Part shown: one piece after another, positions 55,109-64,000 of the stretch | How positions within the stretch are numbered: position 1 is the first letter of the stretch | Layout of the letters: every line of letters starts with the position of its first letter | Source of the DNA: Hydractinia symbiolongicarpus | Lineage: Eukaryota; Cnidaria; Hydrozoa; Anthoathecata; Hydractiniidae | Assembly: GCF_029227915.1 (NCBI RefSeq) | Contig: NC_079875.1 | Coordinates: forward strand, 20,207,001 to 20,271,000 | Direction: 5' to 3' | Length of the DNA: 64,000 nucleotides | The notes under the pieces: model-generated | What the model saw: only the letters and a program-made list of their open reading frames with translations | The model's database searches: none | Told to the model about the DNA's origin: nothing | Translations under genes and position numbers: made by a program

Positions 55109-56685
55109 ACTTGTGATTGTTTACAAGAAATTGAAAAGAGAATATTTAATTATTCATTAGTTATTTAAAGTGAACTTGCGGAACTCTTATTCAACATTAT
55201 TTGTGCATAAGAATGCCCCCCGTCATAATAAAACAAAATTAATAATTCGCAAAGCATTTGTTTTTAATATGATGATATTTTTTCTCACGACAGGGGGTTG
55301 GAGGGTATAATATGAATATAAATGTTCAAAAACAGGAAATGTAATAATCGAGAAAACTATTCTATTCAACTTTTATTTTTGTTTTGTGAAAATATTGTTA
55401 CAATAAAAATATAAAAATGCCAAAAGCAAATAAAACACTGCAGAAAAAAAAACAGCGAGGGAAACCCAAGTAATGTTTTGTCGTAGGAAGAAGAAGTTGA
55501 AAAAAACATAAGAGATGCAGGGTAAGCAGTTTTGATTTGTTCAATAAACAAGCTTCCACCTTGTTTACATTCTTTCAAATAATTCAATTTTTATTTTATC
55601 TAGATACGATGGCAGCCTGTTCATTTCTGCACTAAAAGATGCCGTAAATATTAGAAAGAAAAGATCGAAAACACCAAGAAAAATTCGATTTTTGATTTCC
55701 GCCAGCGCCACGCGGGGCGGAATCTTTAAAATCGCTAGATATCTATCTATATATATCTATATCTATATATATCTAGATAGATAGAGACAGCACAGAGCCT
55801 GGACGCTGCACAGTCGGTGGTACAGATACTGTGTACTCTCACTTTATCGCATGGCATGGTTTGCAGGCTAACAGAAATATTCAACCTCGTGTCCAGATAT
55901 CGTTTTTGAGAGTCTTGAAACCGTTCTCCTGCTGGTTATTGTTAGGGAGCTCCAGAAAGGACTAGACATAGCTGTTAAAAGATATTAATATTGCATTGCT
56001 TCCAGAATATATATTTACCTCCAGAATTCATCTTTACAGAAAATTTGATTGGGGTGTGATTGAACTAGCTTAGGTAATAAATATTTTAACTCAAAGCTTT
56101 CCTGTACCTAGCTAGCTAGCTAGCTAGCTATATACTGTATTTTTTTGCATTTAACAGGACACAGTATTTTAAGTATAGCTATAGGCTGGCTATATATAGA
56201 TAATTCAATGTTTACAAAGTTAGCTATAGCTAGCTAGCTATGGAATTTGTGTGTGCATACTAAGAGGCAAAAATGGAGTACAACATAGGCAAATTAACTT
56301 CTAACTTTACTGATTTCAGATAGAAAAGCAACTAGAATTTGTTTGTCTAACTATTAACTTCTCTTTTTAAAGCTTACCTCCCACTTCAAAACAACTAAAT
56401 GTCACTCATATATAGCAATAGTATTTTTTGTCAAGATCAGGTTAAATTTAAAATATTTTTAAGTGATTAACCATTTAAATATGGCAGGGGGAAATTGACA
56501 GAAGTGGAGAAAAATACAATCTTTAAGTTTACATTACGTTTTTTACAATCTATATACCAATTTTTTTTGTTCAATTTGCCGTTTTCTGACTTATAATTTT
56601 ATTGCAGCTTTGAGGCATGCATAATGTAAACGTTGCACCGGCTGACGTTAAAATATCAAAATAAATTGATATTTAGATAGATGTT
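55109..56685. other. Non-coding spacer with palindromic microsatellites
   Basis: (atct/agat)n around 55735-55790 and (agct)n at 56107-56131 and 56225-56240. A short frame at 55606-55740 (YDGSLFISALKDAVNIRKKR) follows an acceptor-like tctag but has no support beyond that. Confidence 0.4.
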
Positions 56686-57300
56686 CAGGGGCGGATCCAG
56701 ACTTTTTCAAGACTTAGTCAAGACTGAGTCTTGAATTTAGCAGCTGGGGGCTAAATTTTAAGCTTTGCGGGTACAAAAATCGCCGAAAAATTGTCTTCCG
56801 ATTTATCTAGTTATTAATAAAATTGACCAAAAGAAACGCTAAGCTATAACAAAATCTCCTAAGAACATCTTTTATAAGAATCAAATCTCCGCCCTACACG
56901 TCTTATTTTAAATAGATAAAACCACTAAAATTAACAGGGATTAACTACAATAAAGTGAGACAATTGTGAATATATTTCATTATTTATAAACTCCTGCTGT
57001 TTCTGCCAATATCAGGCTTCATCAGCATGACTAGGTGAATCAAATGATCACACCAGCCATGGACAGCAAAATAAAACACAATAATAACAAAAACAATAAG
57101 AATATGAAAAGATCAGGATAATGAAAATGAAATATACATACATGTGATATGATACAAACACACCTCAACCCATGTATTTGTTCAGATATATTTGTTTATT
57201 TATAGGGCTAAACTCAAGTTTCGTTTGAACTTTAAAAGAAGAATTAAGAAGGGCTTTTTACTGCTTTTTGCATGCTGAAATAGGAAAATGCAACTTTCAG

Positions 57301-57852
57301 TTAAGAAAGTTGCAACCTGGAAAAAGGGGAACGTAATGATTTGGCTTGAAGTCTACACCAGACTACACCTACAACAATATCTTCATAACAAAATAAAATT
57401 TTTAACTGATCTTCATCAGGTAAAATAGATGGGTGTGGCGATATACACTGTGTAAAGAAAGTTGTAACAAACTGTAACAAACCGAATTGTGGGTAAAATG
57501 TGGTAATTTTTCTCTTTATTACTGTTGACAAGGCAAGTATTGATAGAAAAGGAAACCATGTCTTGGGGCTACAGTTGTTGATTGCTTCTGCTTTAACTGC
57601 CTCCTCAAGAGAAAGAGTCATATCACAAACAATATGGGAAAGGGAAAATCTGAATAAACTTTTCTCAGATATAAAAATATTTGCCTTTTGGTTTTTAAAA
57701 GCAAATTGAAAACAAGTATGATTGGAATAAAAGGAAGGATGCAAGAAAAGTTCTATGGATGTCAAGATTCTCAAAACATCAACAAGAGAATTATCACCTA
57801 TACCTATACCAACGATGCTGAGCTGTATAGACAGTCTCCTGATGGATTGGAT
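57301..57852 (-). pseudogene. OTU-like cysteine protease exon in hAT copy 2
   Basis: Acceptor TATTATTTTTAG above 57852. The joined frame begins SNPSGDCLYSSASL, the OTU active-site pattern (D-G/x-CL). A one-base shift near 57800 is followed by DNSLVDVLRILTSIELFLHP, then SPKTWFPFLSILALSTVIKR, TTFYPQFG, to a stop at 57301. The W......AL+..... I.. +YP stretch resembles vertnin/OTU-like domains in invertebrate transposon proteins. The frameshift suggests decay; the distal His is not obvious. Confidence 0.55.
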
Positions 57853-58053
57853 CTAAAAATAATATATTTTACCATGAACTTTTACTCAACAAACTTTGTT
57901 TCTTAATAGTCATTCGAAGAGTTGTTTATTTTCATCACCAACCTTACTTATCCAGATGTCAAGTTCTTGCTTCTAATAACAACACAAATATTAATTGAGA
58001 AAGAATTCCTCCGCAATGCTGAAAATTCTGTTCAAAGCTCATATTACAAAAAC

Positions 58054-58420
58054 AATACACCTTTATGATAATTCAATTGTACATGCGTTCCTACGGCTCT
58101 CCATTGTTTTACAATATCGGAAAAAAGGAGGTAAAACTCGTGTTTTTATGAGAGTTTGTTAGAGACGAAAGCGTGTTTTCTCCAGCTTTTTAACTTCCGT
58201 CGTATCAATTTCTTTAAAATTTTCAGGAAACGTTAATAATAATAAGATACAACTTATGTGTACTTTTCATTAAAAACAAAACGTGGCAAGAAAAGTTATC
58301 ACGAAAAAACGTGTTTTCTCCTTAATAAACTCTTATAAAAGTGTAATGTTTACCTCCTCTGATTGCAAAATAAGCTACGATGGAGTGTTATTTTTTCCGA
58401 ATTATCGTAAAGGTGTATTA
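58054..58420. mobile_element. MITE within the intron of the hAT-borne gene
   Basis: aatacacctttatgataatt at 58054 is mirrored by attatcgtaaaggtgtatt ending at 58419. Further inside, ggaggtaaa and gtgttttctcc also mirror each other, giving TIRs of about 100 bp with gaps. The flanks suggest a TA target. Confidence 0.7.
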
Positions 58421-58570
58421 GCCCTAGCTATTAGCTAATTAAATCTTTTTGTATTTGGTTTTAATAGTCTGTTGTATAAAGCTCTCCCCAACTAGCTTTT
58501 CGTAGCAGATATACTGAAAACCTTTAAATAAATGCAAGGTGTGTTGGAGAGTAAAAAACATACTTCTCAC

Positions 58571-58800
58571 CTTAAAGCAATAATTCCTTTATCTTCACAC
58601 CTCGCCTCAGATGGAAGGTATATATCTGGACATAAATTCCGATGAAGACTTTTACCAACCAAGGGATAAATATCCCCAGACAACAAAAATGCTCGAGAAT
58701 AAACACTTTCTAAAAGTTCTTTTTGCATTTTACGAACAGATTCAAAATTATCACACTTTAAATCAGTAAGCACCCGCGCCAACATATCTGCTGCGGCCAT
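58571..58800 (-). CDS. First exon of the hAT-borne OTU gene
   Basis: ATG at 58800: MAAADMLARVLTDLKCDNFE, then a helical region with MQKELLESVYSRAFLLSGDI, ending at donor TTTAAG/GTGAGA. Splicing to the acceptor at 57852 keeps frame (ALR-SNPSGDCLY), a 718-bp intron carrying the MITE. No domain recognised in this exon. It lies where the transposase N-terminus would be expected. Confidence 0.55.
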
Positions 58801-59345
58801 AATCAATAATAGTACGGAAAGAATCCAAGTCAAAAGGCGTGAGTCTTTGACTAATCCTGACGGATGGGAGTTAAAACTATAGCCTAACAGGTTATCAGTA
58901 ACCACGCAGTACGGAACCTTAATTTCCTTTGGCGGCTGCGGGCCACATATTGTTGGACTACGCATAGAGTGTGAAAATTACGTCACGATTTTGACGTCAC
59001 AGGCCCCTTAGGTGAGATGGGGAGGGTTGCGGGCCATAGCTATTTGATTTTTGACTGACTGAGTGACTGATTAGTCAAAATGAATCAGTCAAAATCTGTA
59101 AGCTATAATTTGAAACCCTCTCAGTCTATATGGTAGCGACGTCACAACTTTGACGTCAACATCGCTATAGGCGAATTGGAGAGGGCTGTGAACCATGGCT
59201 TTTCGCCGTAAAAAAATTACAATTTTTAACGCCCTCCGTTTGCAACGCCTGGATCGTCGACATCTTCGCTTGGCTAACATTTTTCGTCAAATTTACACTT
59301 AGTCACGCGACTTATCTGACTAACCCTGGATCCGCACCTGATGTT

Positions 59346-59989
59346 TTCATTATGTGTTAAAAAATTAACTCCAACTAGAGCACGTGCTTATCGCGAATTA
59401 ACACCAGATGGAAACCAAGCTTAGTGACAAATATTTCTAGACCAATGAGAAAGCAATAAACTGGGGCGGCGGGTCAGGTAGAGCTTAATATATTTAGTTA
59501 TGGACTGATCATCAGAAGATGTTGTCAGTTAAATTGTTACTTTAACTTTCATAAAACTTTAACTTGTTTTTAAAATAGACTAAGGTTATTGCAGCTGACC
59601 GCTACACAACAGTCACACCAAACATTGGCACCATCTTTACTAAGTTGAAGCACATGAGCATAAATACAATCAATTAATACCGATCATTATAAACAAATAT
59701 GGCAGCTGCTTAAAGTGTGTTATTGCGGGATGCTCTGTTGTTTTTTGTTATTCATTTGTTAAAAGATTTGTTTACAACATTTTTATTTAGCTATACTTCT
59801 ACTTTAGAGAAAAATAATTTGAGTAAGTACAGTTTAACTCTTTGGGTGGTAAATCGGTGAAATACTGGAAATATAAACAGAATGTTGAAAAATATTGCGT
59901 CAAACTTTTTGTAGTCTGCAAAAAAATGTGTAGGTTGTTCAGAAAATGGTAAACGAATAAGTTTTTAAGGAAAAACTAATCTATATAAC
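59346..59989. other. Non-coding spacer
   Basis: AT-rich, no frame above background. Confidence 0.4.
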
Positions 59990-60600
59990 TAGTCGGTAGC
60001 CCGTGAATACATCCACAGGTTCGTCGTTGTTTATTAATGTATTTTGTGTCACGCTACTGCTGTTACCATTTTGCGTGACAGACAGACAGACATATACAGG
60101 TATTATAATATAGATAATAGATAATACAAAAGTTGTGTCCGTCTGTGCCCAGCAAAGTGAATATTATTTTTGAAACCCTCAAAAAAACGAACCGGGGTCC
60201 CTGAACCCATTTGGAATCAAAACGTTGATGACGTCATCACAAGTCTATTCATTTTCTTGATCAGTGTTTTCAGATTTTTACGATGAAGGCAACGAGTATA
60301 CAAATTTTTTTGTTCTTTAGAGAAGAACTTTGCTGACGTCAGCAAAATTCTAAAACCTGTATCTATATTTCATTAACCGTTTGTCAAAAGCGCATGATCC
60401 GAAACATTTTCTTGATCAAAGTTTCACGCTATACATAGATGCAATAGGTAAACAAATTCTGGATAAAGTTTTGTGTACATTGGCTGTTTTTTACTGATGT
60501 CAGGAAAAGTTTTAAGCCCTTGTATCTTCTTAAGGGTTTGCAAAAAGCACATGATCATATGGTTTTTAAATTAAAAATAAATGGGTTAGGCGTGCTATTG
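59990..60600. repeat. Dispersed repeat family A, two partial copies
   Basis: 59990-60118 has the family start (ctagtcggtagcccgtg) and end (gacagacagacatatacagg) fused by a deletion. 60125-60600 resembles the 42236-42745 copy in the same orientation (tgatgacgtcatcac, ttgctgacgtcagcaaaatt). Confidence 0.65.
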
Positions 60601-61187
60601 ATAGCACCTGCAAAATGACAAATTTTATAAGAATTTAACCAGTGCACACACCCAAAAGCACACCTAAAATACTTGAGGTGTATTTTTTGGTACACACGCA
60701 TCAAAATTTTTAAGAAAAGGCCTGTTCATTGCTAACCCGTATATATACTTATACAACAGCCTAACCTAAAGACCAGAATATGTAGGACCGGCGAATTCGT
60801 AGATTTCAACAGGCTAACTAGTATTTTGTAAAGGTTTTTAAAGGTATAACTTTTTTGGGAGTGGGAGGTAAGCTTTAAGTGCAAATTTCAATAAATTTCT
60901 ACTTTTTAACTTGATTTGTTTAATGTTGTTTATATATTTTGCCTATGTGATGCGTGAGGATGGCAAAACTGAAAATCACAACATGTTGTGTCACCCCACA
61001 ACTCATCTCATGTCTGCCAGGTTAGATAGAATACCGTGAGGTCTTGGTATTCTATCTAATTCCGCAGACATGTAATTTTGAACATACCTTGTCAATAAAT
61101 TAAAAATTACAAGGAATTTAAATTTGTGTGCGCAGCGATTTTTAAGAATATAAAATCGCCGCATAAGTATTTAGCCATGAAGAAATT
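60601..61187. other. Spacer or Helitron 5' region, with a 27-bp-arm hairpin
   Basis: 61013-61073 is an inverted repeat: catgtctgcc-ggttagatagaatacc, loop of about 7-9, then the complement with three mismatches. The 5' end of the Helitron should lie here; I could not place its TC terminus. Confidence 0.5.
61013..61073. repeat. Hairpin, 27-bp arms
   Basis: Arms catgtctgccaggttagata-gaatacc and ggtattctatctaat-tccgcagacatg. It may be a small MITE or a structural part of the Helitron end. Confidence 0.8.
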
Positions 61188-61550
61188 ATGCACGCAATGA
61201 ATCACCTTTTCTTATTTTTAGGTTCGACATTCACAACCAACACTCGACAGAGTATAAAAGCTAGATATTTAGACAATCAGATATTCAGACAATCAGATAT
61301 TCAGATTTATTTGGTTTATTGGTTACTTATTGGTAAACTTACTGGTGAACTTAATGAAATTATTAATCCCGCTGAAACTATGTGGTTATTAAATACTATG
61401 ACAGAGGATTCTCTAGTTTTTAAAGGTTGTTTTTCTTGGCCACACGCCACCACGGCTATTGTGAACCCTTCGTATAGAAACTGCTGCCGTGTGGTTCTTT
61501 TACTTTCCGGTGATGTTGAAAATAATCCTGGGCCTTACTTTGTTTTATAG
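61188..61550 (+). CDS. N-terminal Helitron frame ending in a 2A-like peptide
   Basis: 120 codons from the ATG at 61188. The last part reads CCRVVLLLSGDVENNPGP, matching the 2A consensus DxExNPGP at 61512-61535, at which ribosomes skip a peptide bond between G and P. Four codons later is TAG (61548). The frame then continues without shift into the protease domain. In other retroelements and Helitron-like proteins 2A motifs separate a leader from the polyprotein; I infer the same here. The residues before the motif are unrecognised. Confidence 0.75.
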   Translation: MHAMNHLFLFLGSTFTTNTRQSIKARYLDNQIFRQSDIQIYLVYWLLIGKLTGELNEIINPAETMWLLNTMTEDSLVFKGCFSWPHATTAIVNPSYRNCCRVVLLLSGDVENNPGPYFVL

Positions 61551-62246
61551 TCGGTACAGGGATCTTTTCATCAAGGGGATGTCAGGTTTGGAACTTTTAT
61601 TGGCACACAATGTATGTGTAATTCCCTGTTTGCGATCGTTTTTGGAACTTAGGTGATCTTGATCATATCCTTTGCGAAGGAACAAAAAGTTGTACACGAG
61701 CCTAGGTTACACGAACCAGTACTTGAGTGACAGTGACCTCCCAAATAGTTTGACTGTTGAAAACGTGGTCATACAAATACAAAGTTCAGAAAATATTTCT
61801 CATATTGTTACAAATAATAGCACTACTTTACGTACATTTCATATTTCATCACATTCCGAAAAAGGACAAGGAATGTTGGGCATTATAAGCGGCGTTAGTT
61901 TTGCTATAATTTGGGGGCACCCACAAATTTATTTATTTGATCCTCAAGCCGAAATAGTTTTGGACAAATAACCGAATGTGGTGCATCAGTCCTTTTAAAA
62001 TTTGATTCATTACAAGAAGTTGAAAACTATATACGCAAAATATATGTGTCCCCTGGTAAAGGAAGGTGTCTGGAAACTCAATATTTTAAAATACTGACAA
62101 CTGAACAGATAACTGATAACATTATGCTTTCCGTTCGTAGAAAGAGAAAACTAGATCAAAACAAAAAGTACCGTAAATCCGAAAGAGGCCGAGCAAAGCA
62201 AAGAGAGTCGACAAACACAGAAAAACAGAACGTGGCCAAGCTAAGA
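61551..62246 (+). pseudogene. Papain-like (OTU/C76-type) protease domain of the Helitron
   Basis: It reads GSFHQGDVRFGTFIGTQCMC, where the Cys of GTQC is the presumed nucleophile, then LGDLDHIL and SLGYTNQYLSDSDLP, then FAIIWGHPQIYLFDPQ, then GASVLLKFDSLQEVENYIRK. The expected FD.H.R box is FDPQAE, so the catalytic His appears to be Gln. The four pieces lie in shifting frames. This domain type is known from Helitron polyproteins and resembles the herpesvirus tegument protease fold; assignment is by pattern only. Confidence 0.6.
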
Positions 62247-62543
62247 TAAAAGAATCAATCAGCAAATATCAGAAAACAGGACAGGGTCAAGCTAAGCTAA
62301 AAGAGTCAACAAACACTTATAGAAAAACAGAACATGGCCAAGCTAAGCTAAAAGAGTGTATAGGCAAATATCAAAAGACGGAACAAGGCCAAGCTAAGCT
62401 AAGAGAGTCAATAGGCAAATATCAAAAGACAGAACAGGGCCAAGCTAGACTAAAAGCGTCGATAAGCAAATATAAAAAAACGGAACAGGACCAAGCGAGG
62501 CAAAGGGATTCCATAACTAAATATCGTGAAACTGAGCAGGGTC
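62238..62543 (+). repeat. 51-bp tandem repeat, six units, coding
   Basis: Each unit encodes 17 residues, KYQKTEQGQAKLKESIG with variations, basic and helical. Six units run without indels, so frame is kept within the array even though the flanking coding line is shifted. Confidence 0.9.
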
Positions 62544-62884
62544 AACAAACGCAAAGAATTGCAAAAAAACGACATGCAGCCCAAGAAGGTAAAACAACCA
62601 AACGTAAGCGTTTTAACATTTTGCCCGATTCTAATGTAAAAATAAATCAATTTAAAGAATGCATTGAGAATGGACCATTTTATATTTGTGTCATATGTAA
62701 TCGTTCTTTGTATAAGCGGTCAATTAAATTATTTCGCCATGTCGATTATACTGCCATTTCAGAAGAGCATTTTCGTTTCAGAATACAAAGTTTTGATGGC
62801 AAAGAATATGTACAACATGCCATTCGAAACTTACGAAAGCTGTATCTAATAATCTTCAAATATTTGATCTCCCAGAATCAATGA
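62544..62884 (+). pseudogene. Helitron linker with Cys pair before Rep
   Basis: The array's frame continues QRIAKKRHAAQEGKTTKRKR and then IENGPFYICVICNRSLYKRS, a CX2C that with later His/Cys may form the zinc finger known upstream of Helitron Rep. The frame is lost near 62860. Confidence 0.55.
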
Positions 62885-64000
62885 CCACATTACGACGATT
62901 GGAAAAAATCGTTATATCCAAAAGAATTTTATTTAAACGAATTGCAATAATGCCTAATCAGTGTCCCAAAATAAAAGGGGCAATCTGTAATGTTCCAATA
63001 AAAACTGATGAAATAAGCAATGTCTTACGAAGAGGAATGGATAATAATGGTGTAGTGCAAGTTGCGTTAAAGAAGAAACTCAATTTCAAATCTAACGTTT
63101 ACTTAGAGTCTGTAAGGCCAGATGCTATTCGAGAAGTCCTTCACGTTTATGAACACGTTGAAAGGAACTCCTGCATATTGGAAACGATTTCTTTTTGAAG
63201 TTTTGACTATGGTGAAACAGCTAGGACTTCCAACGTTTTTTATGACTTTGTCTTGTGCAGATTTAAGATGGAATGAACTGGTTAAAATCATCACTAAATT
63301 ACAAGGAAATGACATATCCGAAGAAGAAATCGACAATCTAAGTTACTATCAACGAACCGAGATTCTTAACAGTAATCCAGTTCTTTTAGCAAGACATTTC
63401 CAATACCGAGTCGAGACCTTTTTTAAAACCATAGTTGTCAACGGATCGTTAGGTATAGTAAACTACTATGCCATTAGAGTTGAATTTCAGGTAAGGGGTA
63501 GCCCACACATCCACTCTTTATTATGGGTTGTTAATGCAACGATTTTACGTAGCGATAATAAGAAAGAATATATTGCTTTTGTGGATAACATAGTTAAATG
63601 CCAGCTTCCGAATAAAGAAAGCAACCCAGTTCTTCACAAACTAGTTTCGACATATCAAACACATTCTCCTCCCAAATCTTGTCGTAAGTATAAAAACAAA
63701 AATTGTCGATACTCTTTCGGGAAATTTTTTACAGACCATACAATTGTCGCTGAGCCTTTACCTGACAACATCTCTAAGAAAGAAAGGGAAACACAGCTAA
63801 AGGAAAGGAAGATTATACTAGAAAGAGTAAAAAACTTACATAGATTCGAATTTGAATCCAAGATTAAACAATGTTCTGTATCCAAATGAACCTTATTATA
63901 CCCAACCAGGTACAATTGAAGAAATTCTTCAAAGTTTAGCCATTACAAAAGAAGAGTATGAAAACGCATTGAGCATATCCCCTGATAGTGGATTTCAAAT
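62885..64000 (+). pseudogene. Helitron Rep (HUH) domain, partial
   Basis: LEKIVISKRILFKRIAIMP and GAICNVPI with VYLESVRP are the lead-in to Helitron Rep. After a shift near 63150: GTPAYWKRFLFEVLTMVKQL, PTFFMTLSCADLRWNEL, and the HUH box EFQVRGSPHIHSLLW, where HIH gives the metal-binding pair. Cys-rich CRKYKNKNCRYSFG follows. A further shift near 63845 leads to PNEPYYTQPGTIEEILQSLA and EYENALSISPDSGFQ. The catalytic Tyr region lies at or beyond the window edge. Confidence 0.8.

Larger units (their letters stand above)
56686..59340 (-). mobile_element. hAT-type transposon, copy 2 (minus orientation), TSD ATGTT
   Basis: CAGGGGCGGATCCAG at 56686 and ggatccgcacctg at 59340, flanked by ATGTT at 56681-56685 and 59341-59345. 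It matches copy 1 (49295-52632) at both ends in reverse orientation. In place of the transposase its interior holds a two-exon gene with an OTU-like protease exon and a nested MITE. Confidence 0.9.
61188..64000 (+). mobile_element. Helitron (decayed), runs off the right edge
   Basis: Plus-strand order: 2A-like peptide frame, papain-like protease domain, 17-residue Lys/Gln-rich repeats, zinc-like region, Helitron Rep (HUH) domain. At least seven lesions (one stop, about six frame changes) interrupt the coding line. The helicase half would follow beyond 64000. Confidence 0.85.

Noticed and set aside
55725-55795. CRISPR-like short regular repeats
   Set aside because: This is an (atct)n microsatellite; no spacer structure, and the genome is eukaryotic.
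49295-59340. One giant 10-kb hAT element bounded by the outer TIRs
   Set aside because: Flanking duplications do not match across the outer ends, whereas each inner pair has its own 5-bp duplication. Two insertions explain the data.

Overview
The window is eukaryotic and about two thirds A+T, with spliced coding sequence and no operons, rRNA or CRISPR. The mix of transposons (Copia, Gypsy, BEL/Pao, a Helitron with a 2A-like peptide, TTA-flanked and hAT-type DNA transposons, several tRNA-derived SINEs), THAP and P2X7-like remnants and short low-complexity introns suggests an invertebrate metazoan. A cnidarian, perhaps a hydrozoan, is my best inference; nothing here proves it.

Region by region: 1-3.1 kb is AT-rich spacer plus a dispersed repeat. 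From 3.2 to 25.0 kb lies what looks like one large minus-strand host gene, or two neighbouring ones. Nine exons with good splice sites are visible, and every internal junction I can see is phase 0. They encode a helical N-terminal part, a Ser/Thr-rich middle and a long basic, Gln-rich, probably nuclear C-terminal part. Its introns hold a decayed BEL/Pao element (6.2-8.65 kb), a THAP/P2X7-like DNA transposon remnant (8.8-10.5 kb), a Myb-like transposon protein remnant, two tRNA-derived SINEs, a 1.3-kb TIR element (15.0-16.4 kb) and a complete young Copia element (19.25-24.19 kb, identical LTRs, 5-bp target duplication).

25-34 kb holds a MITE-like element made of 64-bp palindromic units, then a Gypsy element (28.2-33.0 kb, TSD ACACC) inserted into a dispersed repeat. 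34.6-40 kb is a three-layer nest: a LINE, split by a 4.2-kb TTA-flanked DNA transposon with its own two-exon transposase-like gene, which in turn holds a smaller TIR element and a palindrome. 40-49 kb is mostly dispersed repeats, a LINE fragment, a palindromic array and a 684-bp TIR element. 49.3-59.3 kb contains two inverted copies of one hAT-type family with 5-bp TSDs. One keeps the C-terminal half of a ZMYM1/hAT-like transposase and has a 1.35-kb insertion with a 30-bp minisatellite. The other keeps a two-exon gene with an OTU-like cysteine-protease exon. From 61.2 kb to the right edge is a decayed Helitron: 2A-like peptide, papain-like protease domain, 51-bp tandem repeats and the HUH Rep domain; the helicase would lie beyond the window.

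Apart from the host gene, nearly all coding sequence belongs to mobile elements. Only the Copia element looks intact enough to be recently active.
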